From: Cohnella xylanilytica
GTDB taxonomy: Bacteria; Bacillota; Bacilli; Paenibacillales; Paenibacillaceae
Reading direction: 5' to 3'
Length of the DNA: 64,000 bases
NCBI RefSeq assembly: GCF_014212175.1
Contig: NZ_JACJVR010000011.1
Span: 19,020-83,019 of the forward strand
Position 1 is the stretch's first letter. The number at the start of each line of letters is the position of its first letter. The position numbers and the translations under genes are program-made. The notes under the pieces were generated by a model. The model saw nothing but the letters and a program-made list of their open reading frames with translations. It was not told where the DNA came from and did not search any database. This document shows positions 43,151-52,017 of this stretch, one piece after another.

Positions 43151-44092
43151 ATGAGAGTGGTATCCACCTCGCCCTCGTTCGCCATGTACTCCGACGAGCC
43201 GCTTCAGATCCTGAGAGAGCACCGCATAGAAGTCGTCCGGCTTCCGGCCCATGCCGGCGAGCGGGAGCTGATCGGCGCCCTTGCGGACGCCGACGCGATC
43301 ATCGTCGGATACGGGGACATCAACCGGAACGTCATCGAGAGCTCGCCGCGGTTGAAGGTTATTTGCAAGCACGGCGTCGACGTGGACAACATCGACCTGG
43401 CGGCCGCGAGGGAGAAGGGAATTCCGGTAACGAACGTCCCGGACGGGAACAAGACGGCGGTCGCGGATTACGCCTTCGGGCTCATGCTGACGATCGCCCG
43501 GAGAATCCACGAGGCGAACGAGAGGACCAAGCGAGGCGAATGGCCGAAGATGGTCGCGGGGGAAGTGTACGGGAAGACGCTCGGAGTCGTCGGCTTGGGG
43601 CGAATCGGCAAGGAGATGGTCCGCAGGGCGAAGGGATTCGACATGCCGGTGCTCGCCTACGATCCGTATCCCGATGCCGCCTTCGCCGAGGCGAACGGCG
43701 TGCGATTCGTCTCTCTGGAGGAATTGCTGGGGGAGAGCGACTTCGTCACGCTGCATCTTCCGCTCGATGAACGGACGCATCGCCTGATCGGGCGGGAGGC
43801 GCTCGGCCGGATGAAGAGAACGGCCTATCTCCTGAACGTATCGAGAGGCGGCCTGATCGACGAGGCGGCTCTCGAGGAAGCGCTGCGGGACGGGAAAATC
43901 GCGGGCTGCGCCTTGGACGTGTTCGAGGAGGAGCCCGCGAAGGAGCATCCGCTGTTCGAACGCCCGAACTGTCTGGCGACTTCCCACGTGGCGGGCTACA
44001 CCTACGAAGCGATCGACAGGATCGGAGTCGCTTGCGCGAACCAAGTCGTCAGCGTGCTCGTCCGGGGCGAGGAGCCGGTTCATCGTCTGTAG
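43151..44092 (+). CDS. D-isomer-specific 2-hydroxyacid dehydrogenase (phosphoglycerate dehydrogenase-like)
   Basis: The 313-residue enzyme has the two-domain D-2-hydroxyacid dehydrogenase layout: NAD-binding LGVVGLGRIGKEMVRRAKGF, the catalytic Arg in LLNVSRGGLIDEAAL, the Glu in DVFEEEP, and the catalytic His in ATSHVAGYT. It reversibly reduces a 2-keto acid; the phosphoglycerate dehydrogenase group is closest. It has no C-terminal ACT domain, so a biosynthetic serine role is less likely. ATG 43151 lies about 12 nt after AAGGAGG. It is the first gene of the operon from the promoter at 42809. Confidence 0.92.
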   Translation: MRVVSTSPSFAMYSDEPLQILREHRIEVVRLPAHAGERELIGALADADAIIVGYGDINRNVIESSPRLKVICKHGVDVDNIDLAAAREKGIPVTNVPDGNKTAVADYAFGLMLTIARRIHEANERTKRGEWPKMVAGEVYGKTLGVVGLGRIGKEMVRRAKGFDMPVLAYDPYPDAAFAEANGVRFVSLEELLGESDFVTLHLPLDERTHRLIGREALGRMKRTAYLLNVSRGGLIDEAALEEALRDGKIAGCALDVFEEEPAKEHPLFERPNCLATSHVAGYTYEAIDRIGVACANQVVSVLVRGEEPVHRL

Positions 44093-44177
44093 CGCCGGTC
44101 GAGCGGCAGGACCGGCGACGGTCCGAGAGGGACGAGCTTCGATGGCGGCTCATCGAGGCTGGAAGGAGGCTGTGAGC

Positions 44178-45233
44178 ATGAGATCGATTCAGTTGGATCA
44201 ACTGCGGCGCTTCATCGCGGATTCGTTGACGCGATCGGGCTTGGAGGAGCCGGTCGCGGCCATAACGGCCCGGCATATGGCCTATGCCGACGCCAAGGGC
44301 GCGGACACCCACGGCATCATGCAGCTTCCCGTCTACGCGGGAAGGCTCCGGGACGGGGGCATCAACAAGCGCCCGAACCTGGCGTGGGAACGGGAGACCG
44401 GCAATACCGCGGTGCTGAACGCGGACAACGGGATGGGGCATTACGTCGCCCACCTGGCGATGGAGCGGGCGATCGAGCTCGCGGAGCGCGGCGGAGTCAG
44501 CTTCGTGGCCATCAAGAACGGCAACCACTTCGGAGCCGCGGCTTCCTATACGAGGATGGCGGCCGATGCCAAGATGATCGGCTTCATCACCTCCAACGCG
44601 GCCCCGCTGCTGGCCGCCGCCGGAGGAACGGAGAGGGTGCTCGGCAACAACCCGTTCTCGTTCGCGGTCCCGAGGCGGGAGGAGGCGCCCGTCATTCTCG
44701 ATATCGCATGCGGCAACGTGGCGATGGGCAAGCTGACGCTGGCCCACACGAAGGGCGAGAGCATTCCGCTCGGCTGGGCGCTGGACAAGGACGGGGCGCC
44801 GACGACGGATCCGCTCGACTGCCTGGAGCGAGGAGGCTCGCTCGTTCCGATGGGCGGACACAAGGGCTACGGCTTGGCGCAAATGATGGATATTCTGTCC
44901 GGGGTCATCTCGGGCTCGAAGTACGGCAAGGAGGTCGGCCGCATCGGGGATACGCGGAAGCCGACCGGCGTCGGCTGCTCGATGTTCGTGCTGAATGTCG
45001 CGAAGCTGATGCCGCTCGATGAATTCGAAGATCGTCTGGAGGACCTGGTCTCCATGGTGGCCTCCTCGCGGAGAGCGCCGGGGGCGGAGAACATCTACCT
45101 GCCAGGCCAGAAGGGAAGCGAGACGGCGGCGGTTCGCGCCGAGACGGGCGTCCCCCTTCCGGACAAGCTGGCGGACCGCTTGCGCGAGCTGGCCGGGGAG
45201 CTGGGCCTGGAAGCCGGAGAATACGGGCTGTGA
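44178..45233 (+). CDS. Ldh2-family (malate/L-lactate/ureidoglycolate dehydrogenase type) oxidoreductase
   Basis: The 351-residue protein has the fold of Ldh2/YlbC/2,3-diketogulonate reductase, not a Rossmann fold. Typical signatures: ADTHGIMQLPVYAGRL near residue 48, NGNHFGAAASYT, the nucleotide-binding GFITSNAAPLLAAAGG, VLDIACGNVAMGK, and GGHKGYGLAQMMDIL. Such enzymes use NAD(P) on 2-keto or 2-hydroxy acids. ATG 44178 follows GGAAGGAGG. It is the second dehydrogenase of the operon. Confidence 0.92.
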   Translation: MRSIQLDQLRRFIADSLTRSGLEEPVAAITARHMAYADAKGADTHGIMQLPVYAGRLRDGGINKRPNLAWERETGNTAVLNADNGMGHYVAHLAMERAIELAERGGVSFVAIKNGNHFGAAASYTRMAADAKMIGFITSNAAPLLAAAGGTERVLGNNPFSFAVPRREEAPVILDIACGNVAMGKLTLAHTKGESIPLGWALDKDGAPTTDPLDCLERGGSLVPMGGHKGYGLAQMMDILSGVISGSKYGKEVGRIGDTRKPTGVGCSMFVLNVAKLMPLDEFEDRLEDLVSMVASSRRAPGAENIYLPGQKGSETAAVRAETGVPLPDKLADRLRELAGELGLEAGEYGL

Positions 45234-45328
45234 GCGAATCGGCCGCGGCTCCGAGCCGGCGATAGCAGCGTCATGGGTGCGCCTAGCGAGCAACGATCGA
45301 CAGGAAGAGGCAAAGGAGAGAGGGCATC

Positions 45329-46237
45329 ATGTTCAGAGCCGAAGGAATCATTCCGGCGATGGTAACGCCGTTCGACGAGCGAGAGGAATTGAACGAGGAA
45401 GCGCTTCGGCAGATGGCCGCGAGGCTGCTGGACGCGGGCGTGCACGGCTTGTTCTGCCTGGGCACGAACGGGGAGTTTTACTCCTTATCCTTCGAAGAGA
45501 AGGTGCGCGTGGCGGAGATTCTCGTCGAGGAGACGAAGGGGAGGGCGCCGGTCTATGCGGGAGCGGGCTGCGCCAGCACGGCGGAGACGGTTCGGCTGGC
45601 GAAGCGGCTGGAAGAGACCGGGGTCGACGCGCTGTCCGTCATCACGCCGTACTTCCTGTCCTATACCCAGCAAGAGCTGATCTATCATTTCGAGAAAGTG
45701 GCGGAGGCGACCCGTCTGCCCGTCGTCCTCTACAACATCCCGGCGAGAACGTCCAACGCGCTTCAGCCGAAGACGGTGGCCCGCCTGGCGGAGATCCCCA
45801 ACATCGTCGGCATCAAGGACAGCAGCGGCAGCTTCGACAATATTCTTCAGTACCTGGAGCAGACGCCGCCCGAATTCGCCGTTCTGGCGGGGACGGATTC
45901 TCTGATTCTGTCGACGTTGATGGCCGGGGGCAAAGGCGCTATCGCGGCGACGGCCAACGTGTTCCCGTCCGAGGTCGCGGCGATCTACGAGCGCTTCAAG
46001 GAAGGGCGCTACATGGAGGCGGAGGAAGCCCAGCGCGTGCTGCGCGACCTGCGGGGCTCCTTCTCGCTCGGAACGCTGCCGTCCGTGTTGAAGGCGGTTC
46101 TGAACCGGATAGGCGTTCCGGCCGGTCCTTCCCGAAGGCCCGTCGCTCCCCTCACTCCCCAAGCGGAGCAGGAGCTGAACGCCGTGCTGGACAAGTACGA
46201 GCGCAAGGGCTGGATCCGGACGAAGGGGGCCGTCTAA
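45329..46237 (+). CDS. dihydrodipicolinate synthase/N-acetylneuraminate lyase-family protein
   Basis: The 302-residue TIM barrel is a class I aldolase of the DapA/NanA group. The Schiff-base Lys lies in NIVGIKDSSGSFDN, the catalytic Tyr in LPVVLYNIPARTS, and the substrate-binding loop is GLFCLGTNGEFYSLS. Members cleave or condense pyruvate with aldehydes: lysine synthesis, sialic acid lyase, or 2-keto-3-deoxy sugar-acid aldolase. Its place in a catabolic operon with a YhcH/NanQ protein favours an acid-sugar lyase over lysine synthesis. ATG 45329 follows AAGGAGAGAGG. Confidence 0.9.
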   Translation: MFRAEGIIPAMVTPFDEREELNEEALRQMAARLLDAGVHGLFCLGTNGEFYSLSFEEKVRVAEILVEETKGRAPVYAGAGCASTAETVRLAKRLEETGVDALSVITPYFLSYTQQELIYHFEKVAEATRLPVVLYNIPARTSNALQPKTVARLAEIPNIVGIKDSSGSFDNILQYLEQTPPEFAVLAGTDSLILSTLMAGGKGAIAATANVFPSEVAAIYERFKEGRYMEAEEAQRVLRDLRGSFSLGTLPSVLKAVLNRIGVPAGPSRRPVAPLTPQAEQELNAVLDKYERKGWIRTKGAV

Positions 46238-46238
46238 G

Positions 46239-46275
46239 AGAGGTCCGAGAGAGGTCCGAGAGAGGTCGGAGAGGC
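46239..46275 (+). repeat. short tandem repeat between the lyase and terC genes
   Basis: GAGAGGTCCGA occurs twice and a third, altered copy (GAGAGGTCGGA) follows directly. The 139-bp gap shows no riboswitch pattern that can be claimed. Confidence 0.6.
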
Positions 46276-46376
46276 GGACGAATCAACTTATCTATTTTAG
46301 ATCGATCGATTAGAGAAGCGGCTTCGCCCCTGCAGTTCCCAGGCGCGGTCCGCAACGCAAAGCGAGGCATCGTAAG

Positions 46377-47102
46377 ATGGACAGCGAATTCATCGGAGGG
46401 CTGCTCAAGCTTATTCTCATCAACATTCTGCTTAGCGGCGACAACGCGATCGTCATCGCGCTCGCCTGCCGGAGCTTGCCGAGCCATCAGCAGCGGCGGG
46501 CCATCGCGTGGGGCGGAGTCGGCGCGATCGCGCTGCGCGTGCTCCTTACCTTCGTCGCCGTATGGGTGCTTCAAATACCGTTCGTTCAAGTCGCCGGAAG
46601 CCTGCTTCTGCTCTATATCGCGGTCAAGCTGCTGCTGGACGACGGGGGAGAGGCCGAGGTGAAGGAACGAAGCGGCTTGTCCGGCGCGATCAAGACCATT
46701 ATCGTCGCGGATCTCGTCATGAGCCTGGACAACGTTCTGGCCGTCGCGGGGGCCGCGCAAGGAAATATTCCGCTTATCGTCGTCGGGCTGGCTATCAGCA
46801 TTCCTCTGATTCTATGGGGCAGCAATCTGCTCATGAAGCTGATGCACCGCTACCCGGTCATCGTGCTGGCGGGAGCGGGGCTGCTCGGTTATACCGCGGG
46901 AGAGATGCTGCAGAGCGACGAAGCGGTCGGGGCGTATCTCGAGATCCCCGTTCGAGGAGGGCATTACGCGATTCCTCTGCTCTTGGCCGTCCTCGTCGTC
47001 GCGGCGGGCAAGCTGCTGTCCCTCCGAAGGGCGGCAAGCAGGGAGCTTCAAGGTTCGCAGGCATCGCATTCACAACCCATTCAGGGAGGTCATCGCCAAT
47101 GA
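46377..47102 (+). CDS. TerC/YjbE-family integral membrane protein
   Basis: The 241-residue protein has about seven transmembrane helices and the two TerC signatures: LLSGDNAIVIALACRSLP near the N-terminus and VADLVMSLDNVLAVAGAAQGN in the middle, with conserved Asp-Asn pairs in the membrane. TerC proteins are linked to manganese export or metal loading of secreted proteins. Its stop overlaps the start of the sialidase-fold gene (ATGA), so it is translated with the catabolic genes, which is unusual for TerC. Confidence 0.9.
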   Translation: MDSEFIGGLLKLILINILLSGDNAIVIALACRSLPSHQQRRAIAWGGVGAIALRVLLTFVAVWVLQIPFVQVAGSLLLLYIAVKLLLDDGGEAEVKERSGLSGAIKTIIVADLVMSLDNVLAVAGAAQGNIPLIVVGLAISIPLILWGSNLLMKLMHRYPVIVLAGAGLLGYTAGEMLQSDEAVGAYLEIPVRGGHYAIPLLLAVLVVAAGKLLSLRRAASRELQGSQASHSQPIQGGHRQ

Positions 47103-48184
47103 GATTCGCCAAACCGTACAAGCCGGAATCCATGGAGCAAGTGACGCTGTACCGCAACGATCGGGAGTTCTGTTCGTGGCCCTTCAACGGCGGCATGTGG
47201 AAAATCGCGGAGGACAACATCGTCGTGGCCTTCATGAACATCGACTGCGATTATTCGATTCCGACGAACCTCCACCACGACCGGGTCGAGACGTTCGGGA
47301 AGATCGTCTCCGTGAGGACGCGCGACGGGGGAAGAACCTGGGAAGCCCCGTCGGTCATCGCGGACAACGCGCGGCTGAACGATGAGCTTCATTACGGGCG
47401 GATGCATTCGTTCGAGGAGGGCTTCGACTTCTCGGACCCGAACACGCTTCTCGAATGCTGGTGCACGCCGAACTCGGCCGTCGACGACGCGAAGGCATGG
47501 GTGAAGATGTCGCGGGACGGGGGAGCGACCTGGAGCGAGGCGGTGATGCTTCCGGATTGCGACATTCCCCGTTATCAAGGGAGACCGTCCTATATCGTCC
47601 GTCCGGACGGAGTCGTCCTGCTGTTCCTGACCGCGAGGCCGAAGTCCAACCTGCACGACCGTCCCGTCGTCTTCGCTTCCTTCGACGACGGCCGCAATTG
47701 GTCGCTGATCTCCCTCATGCCTCTGAGCCAGGAATACCGGGTGATCTGCCCGTCGCCCGTCATCCTGAAGGACGGCACCATTCTCGTCGCCGTCCGGTGC
47801 AAGCCTTCGATGGTCGCCGCCTGGGACGAGCTGTACGCTTCCGACGACGGCGGATTGACCTGGCGCTTCGTCTCCCGCATCAACGATCACGGGGACACCG
47901 TCCATCTGACGTTGATGGCGGACGGCCGGCTGTTCGCGGTGTACGGCTACCGCCGCCCGCCGTTCGGCATTCGCGCCCGGGTAAGCGAAGACAACGGGCG
48001 GACTTGGGGACCGGAGATGATTCTTCGGGACGACGGAGGCAGCAACGATCTGGGGTATCCGAGAGCGGTCGAGGTCCGGCCGGGCGAGATCCTGGCGACC
48101 TACTACTTCAACGACAAGAGCGATCCGATCCAGCAGAAGGGCGGAGGCGTTCGCTACATCGGCGGCACGATTCTCAAAATCTAA
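47099..48184 (+). CDS. sialidase-fold (Asp-box) protein, cytoplasmic
   Basis: The 361-residue protein has five Asp-box repeats of the S/T-x-D-x-G-x-T-W type (RDGGRTW, RDGGATW, FDDGRNW, DDGGLTW, EDNGRTW), marking a six-bladed sialidase-type propeller. No signal peptide or carbohydrate-binding module is seen, so it works inside the cell if real. The usual sialidase FRIP motif is absent at the N-terminus, so glycosidase specificity is uncertain. ATG 47099 follows GGGAGG and overlaps the terC stop. It is followed by a YhcH/NanQ gene, linking it to acidic-sugar handling. Confidence 0.85.
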   Translation: MRFAKPYKPESMEQVTLYRNDREFCSWPFNGGMWKIAEDNIVVAFMNIDCDYSIPTNLHHDRVETFGKIVSVRTRDGGRTWEAPSVIADNARLNDELHYGRMHSFEEGFDFSDPNTLLECWCTPNSAVDDAKAWVKMSRDGGATWSEAVMLPDCDIPRYQGRPSYIVRPDGVVLLFLTARPKSNLHDRPVVFASFDDGRNWSLISLMPLSQEYRVICPSPVILKDGTILVAVRCKPSMVAAWDELYASDDGGLTWRFVSRINDHGDTVHLTLMADGRLFAVYGYRRPPFGIRARVSEDNGRTWGPEMILRDDGGSNDLGYPRAVEVRPGEILATYYFNDKSDPIQQKGGGVRYIGGTILKI

Positions 48185-48202
48185 GGAGACGAGGTCGGAG
48201 CG

Positions 48203-48673
48203 ATGATCGTCAGCCACATGTCCAATTGGGAGCAAGAGCGGAGCTGCTTCCCGTCCGCCATAAGCAAAGCCCTGGAATGGCTCGGGCGGGAGATCGGGGA
48301 AGAGTCGCCCGCGGGGAAATATCCGATCTACGGGGACAAGATCTATGCGCTCGTCCAGCATCTGACGACGGAGCCGGCGGAGAACAGGCTCGCGGAAGCC
48401 CACCGGGAGTATGTCGATATTCAGCTGCTTCTCCGAGGTCGCGAACTGATTCGCGTGGCGCGCGATACGGACGATCAGCAAGTATGGGAGGACGAGAGGG
48501 AGAGCCGCGACCGGTTGTCGTACCGGGAAGTTCGCGGCGAGTCGGACTTGAAGCTGACTCCCGGCATGTTCGCCGTCTTTTTCCCGATGGATATTCATAG
48601 GCCTTGCTGCAGCCTGGGGGAGAACATGGAGATCCGCAAGGCGGTCGTCAAAATCCATGTGAGCTTATTGTAG
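48203..48673 (+). CDS. YhcH/YjgK/YiaL-family protein (NanQ-like sugar anomerase)
   Basis: The 156-residue protein is a cupin-like DUF386 member (EbgC/YhcH group). The metal-ligand pattern is visible in EAHREYVDIQLLLRGRELI (His and Glu) and FFPMDIHRPCCSLGE (His). E. coli YhcH (NanQ) acts as a sialic acid mutarotase, and other relatives occur with beta-galactosidase. Here it sits between a sialidase-fold protein and an MFS transporter. ATG 48203 follows AAGGAGACGAGG. Confidence 0.88.
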   Translation: MIVSHMSNWEQERSCFPSAISKALEWLGREIGEESPAGKYPIYGDKIYALVQHLTTEPAENRLAEAHREYVDIQLLLRGRELIRVARDTDDQQVWEDERESRDRLSYREVRGESDLKLTPGMFAVFFPMDIHRPCCSLGENMEIRKAVVKIHVSLL

Positions 48674-48732
48674 CCCGGCGGGGCGGCCGCGTGCGGCGGC
48701 GCTCCGGTCTCGGCGGGAGGATCGGAACGGCG

Positions 48733-50031
48733 ATGGGCTCGTCGGAAGCGAGACCATTGTGGACGATCGGAATTCTGTCTTCGCTGCTGTCGTTCGTCTT
48801 CAGCGGAGCGGACGTCCTGTATACGCTGTATGCGATCAACGAGCTTCAGATCGACGCGTCCGAATGGTCGCAAATCCGGGCTTCCCGGTACATTCTGACG
48901 ATCGTCATCGTGCTCGTTCTCGGAACGTACGCCGAGAAGTGGGGACAGAAGAGGGTAGCCGCGATCACGGTGGCGTTGGCCTCGCTCAACCTGTTCGCGT
49001 TCATCGCTTATCCGACGAAGCCGCTGCTGTTCCTGACGTCGCCGCTTCATGCCGCCTTCGTCAGCATGGTCACGATGAGCATCAACGTGTTGGCGCAGAG
49101 AGTGCCGGAGCGGCTGCAGGCCGTCTCCAATACCGTCTACCGGTCTACGTACACGGGGCTGGCCATCTTCGGCCCCTTGGCGCTGGCGTTGTTCGCCGAT
49201 GCCGGCCAGAGGCTCCTGTTCGCCGTCTTCGCGTGCCTTCTGTCGCTATGCTTCCCCGGCTTCCTGCTGTTCCCGGACGGCGGCAAGGCCGAGAAGCCCG
49301 AGAAGGACGAGGATGTCGGTAAGGCCGGAATGGCTGAAAGGGCTGGAGGAATCGAAAAGGCCGGAAAGGCTGAGTCCGGCGCACCCGCGTCCCCCGGTCG
49401 CCGCCCAAGCTTCCTCGATCTGCTGCGCGAATGGAAGCCTCTCGTCCGCAACAAGAGCTTCATCCGGTTCGAGATCGGGGTGACCGTCGTCTACAGCGCG
49501 TTCCTCGTCAACATGATTTTCGGCCCGATCAAGCTCATTCAGACTCTCGGAATGGGCGATCGGCCGTTCAGCTATGCATCGACCGGCGTCGCCGCGTTCA
49601 CGACCGTCCTGATCCTGATCGCCGGACCGCTGTTCCGGACGAGATTGAAGCCGTTGGTGACGTGGCCGCTGTCGCTGCTGTCTCTAGGCAATCTGCTTCT
49701 GGGGCTCCAATCGAATCTCTACCTGTCGATTGCGCTGTATATCGCGACCAACGCGCTTAACGTCATGTCTTACGCCTCGATCAGCATCTGGACGAGCCGG
49801 ATCGTCGAACCGAATCAGCTCGGCTTCGCCTTCACGTTCCACAAGGTGTTCATCGCCTTGTTCGGCTTCGCGTTCTCGATCGTCCTGTCCTGGATGGAAG
49901 GGGCGATCGGAATCGACGCCTCCTTCGCGGCGATGGGATCGCTCGGCTTCGCGTTCAGCCTGTACCTGGCCAGACAGCTCTCCTTCGGACGCCCGGCATC
50001 CGCCGGGGACCGAACGACGGCGGCCGGATAA
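48733..50031 (+). CDS. MFS transporter
   Basis: The 432-residue protein has about twelve hydrophobic helices in two halves, separated by a charged low-complexity loop (about residues 194-235) rich in Glu, Lys and Gly. It fits the major facilitator superfamily; the substrate is unknown. Its position after the NanQ-like gene suggests uptake or efflux of the island's sugar acid or a breakdown product. ATG 48733 is about 12 nt after GGGAGG, so the start is less certain. It closes the operon before a terminator. Confidence 0.82.
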   Translation: MGSSEARPLWTIGILSSLLSFVFSGADVLYTLYAINELQIDASEWSQIRASRYILTIVIVLVLGTYAEKWGQKRVAAITVALASLNLFAFIAYPTKPLLFLTSPLHAAFVSMVTMSINVLAQRVPERLQAVSNTVYRSTYTGLAIFGPLALALFADAGQRLLFAVFACLLSLCFPGFLLFPDGGKAEKPEKDEDVGKAGMAERAGGIEKAGKAESGAPASPGRRPSFLDLLREWKPLVRNKSFIRFEIGVTVVYSAFLVNMIFGPIKLIQTLGMGDRPFSYASTGVAAFTTVLILIAGPLFRTRLKPLVTWPLSLLSLGNLLLGLQSNLYLSIALYIATNALNVMSYASISIWTSRIVEPNQLGFAFTFHKVFIALFGFAFSIVLSWMEGAIGIDASFAAMGSLGFAFSLYLARQLSFGRPASAGDRTTAAG

Positions 50032-50065
50032 CGCGTCCCGTTCAGGGTTGCGATCGGAATTCCAT

Positions 50066-50092
50066 GGGTCCGGTTTATCGGCCCTTTTTTTC
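50066..50092 (+). terminator. terminator after the MFS gene
   Basis: GGGTCCG pairs with CGGCCC (one bulged base) around GTTTAT, followed by a run of seven T residues. Confidence 0.6.
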
Positions 50093-50094
50093 TC

Positions 50095-50277
50095 TACGAA
50101 CCCAGGAGACGCTATTTAGCGCCAAAAGCCTCTTTTGAAAATCTAACGAACTCCAGAGACCTTATTTGGGGCCACCCCGGGGGGAAAAGGGGCTTCCAGC
50201 ACGAAATAACGTCTATCCGATTCGTTAGAATCGAAAATCCATGTTTTTGGCGAAATAGCGTCTCCTCGATTCGTTAG
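50095..50277. repeat. REP-like cluster: two direct and two inverted copies of a ~27-bp element
   Basis: Consensus CTAACGAATCGAGGAGACGCTATTT. Copies: 50095-50123 (plus), 50143-50173 (plus, more divergent), 50202-50228 (minus), 50251-50277 (minus). The outer pair shares AGGAGACGCTATTT and the neighbouring GCCAAAA, so the four copies can fold as a nested hairpin. It fills most of the 397-bp gap between the MFS gene and the convergent sialidase-fold gene. Confidence 0.85.
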
Positions 50278-50369
50278 CCGCCTCCCCCCATCGAGACGGG
50301 AACCAGGCACCCATATAGAAGCTCAACTCGCCCGGAGAGCAAACAGGTGTGCGAATGGGGCAGTCGTAG

Positions 50370-50417
50370 AAACAAAGGCAGCGCAAGGGAGTATATCCTT
50401 GCGCTGCCTTTGTTTGT
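50370..50417 (-). terminator. terminator of the second sialidase-fold gene
   Basis: AAACAAAGGCAGCGCAAGG pairs with CCTTGCGCTGCCTTTGTTT around a 9-nt loop, 12 bp after the stop on the minus strand; it can work in both directions. Confidence 0.8.
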
Positions 50418-50428
50418 ATTCACGCCCC

Positions 50429-51631
50429 TTATTGCATCGGGAAGTTGTCCCAAGGCCACTTGTTCTTCTCCACTCCCCGCACCCAATCCTCCGAGAAGCT
50501 GACGTACTTGATATGCGTGCGGTTGCCGTAAGCGTAGGCCGCATGAAGCATTCCGTCCTTGGACTGGAGGAGGGCCGGATATTCGTACCGGCGGTTGAAC
50601 TTCCGATTCGCGTCCCCGCAATATTGATCTCCCGCTTCGATGTGCCGCATGTACGGCCACGTGACCCCTTCGTCCTCCGAGATGGCGATCGTGACGGGCG
50701 TTCTCTCGTACGGCCACACGACGACGGAAGGATCCTCGTTGGCGCTGCAATGATTGAAGATAATCGCGATTCCTCCGCTCTGAAGGCGGATCGCGCGAAT
50801 CGAGGCGTTATTGTTCGGAAGCGAGGTCCGTTCCGGAACCGACCAGGTCTCGCCGTAATCCGGGGAGCGGCTCAAGTAGATGCGGTCCGCGTTGCGGCTG
50901 CGGAAGAAGGCGACGAGCTTGCCGTCCCCGAGCTCGACGATGGACGGATGAACGCGCCCCTTGCTCCCCGGGATCTCCACCTCGCGCCAGCTCTTCCCTT
51001 GATCGGAGGAGATGTGCACGGCGCTGTAATCGTACCCGAACTGCCGGGTCTCGTCGAGGCTGCTGTACCAGACCGGGAACAGCCAATTGCCGTTGCCGAC
51101 GACGGAGACGGGGTGGCGGCAGAAGGTGCCGCGGCGGCCGAACAGCACGCCCGGAGGTCCCCAATGTTCGCCGTTATCCTTGGACACGCGATAGATCACG
51201 TTCGAGGTATGCTGCATGGCGAACGGCCCCGACGCTTCCCCCTTCTTCAGCTTCTCCTGCCACTCGGACAGTTCGCAGCCTCTCGTGTCCATCGAGGAAT
51301 GGACGAGCCACAGATCGCCGTCCGGCGCCTGGAACAGGGAAGGGTTCTGATCGGCCTTGGAGTAGTCGTCGGACAGCCGAACGGGCCGGCTCCAGCGGGC
51401 TTCCCGGCTTCCGAGCCGGGACAGGTAGATCTTGATGTCCCCGGCCCCTTCGTCGGAGCCTCCGAACCAGACGCAGGCGATATCGCCGTTGTTCAGCTCG
51501 ATCAGAGAGGGAGCGTGGTTGGAAGGGACTTCGGTCGGAAGAAGGGCTTCGATCCGGTCGGTCTCGTGGTGGAGATAGCAGGTTCCGTCGGATACAAGCG
51601 ATTGGAGCTGGATAATTCGGGTCTGATCCAT
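50429..51631 (-). CDS. second sialidase-fold (BNR/Asp-box) protein
   Basis: The 400-residue protein has four Asp-box repeats (KDNGEHW, SDQGKSW, PDYGETW, EDEGVTW) and the opening NHAPSLIELNNGDIACVWFG of a bacterial exo-sialidase-like subgroup, with several Arg (WSRPVRLS, FFRSRNADRIYLS, RRYEYP) that could bind a carboxylate. No signal peptide. It is distinct from the 47099 protein, not a simple copy. Start ATG 51631 follows AAAGAAGG. It is divergent from the ABC transporter operon and shares the regulatory gap with it. Confidence 0.85.
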   Translation of the reverse strand: MDQTRIIQLQSLVSDGTCYLHHETDRIEALLPTEVPSNHAPSLIELNNGDIACVWFGGSDEGAGDIKIYLSRLGSREARWSRPVRLSDDYSKADQNPSLFQAPDGDLWLVHSSMDTRGCELSEWQEKLKKGEASGPFAMQHTSNVIYRVSKDNGEHWGPPGVLFGRRGTFCRHPVSVVGNGNWLFPVWYSSLDETRQFGYDYSAVHISSDQGKSWREVEIPGSKGRVHPSIVELGDGKLVAFFRSRNADRIYLSRSPDYGETWSVPERTSLPNNNASIRAIRLQSGGIAIIFNHCSANEDPSVVVWPYERTPVTIAISEDEGVTWPYMRHIEAGDQYCGDANRKFNRRYEYPALLQSKDGMLHAAYAYGNRTHIKYVSFSEDWVRGVEKNKWPWDNFPMQ

Positions 51632-52017
51632 AAGGGACGCCTTCTTTCCTATTAATAGTGTTGCAAAATAAAACAAACAAACCAAGTTACGATTCTTTTA
51701 TTCAACAAAGTAAGCGCTTTATGATGAATATAGCATCGCAATTCCGGGACAGTCAATTGAAATATCGAAAAAAATGGTTGCAAAATGCATGAAAAGAAAA
51801 AGTTTTTTGTCGAATCGTCAAAATAATGATTGCATTATGTTGTAAAATGGTATAGTTTTGAGTTAAGTAAGGGCTTTCATTTGAGGTATCGCAAATGGAA
51901 GAAGGAGGAATGTTGCAAAATAAAACATTCTACTCGGCTCTATCATGGTTTTATGGCAATCGATTCGATCGCAAGGTATCGCGACAAGCCAAACTCATGA
52001 ATGGGGGACATCATCGA
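51632..52017. promoter_or_regulatory. regulatory gap between sialidase-fold gene and ABC importer operon
   Basis: This AT-rich 386-bp gap carries an exact 17-bp direct repeat TGTTGCAAAATAAAACA at 51659-51675 and 51911-51927, and related TTGCAAAATGC (51778) and TTGTAAAATGG (51840) motifs. A CRE-like AGTAAGCGCTTTAT lies at about 51709-51722, and a -10-like TATAGT at 51851-51856. The repeats look like operators for a regulator of both genes. Confidence 0.5.

Noticed and set aside
46238..46376. yybP-ykoY manganese riboswitch before terC
   Set aside because: The 139-bp gap holds short GAGAGGTCCGA repeats and no convincing riboswitch core.
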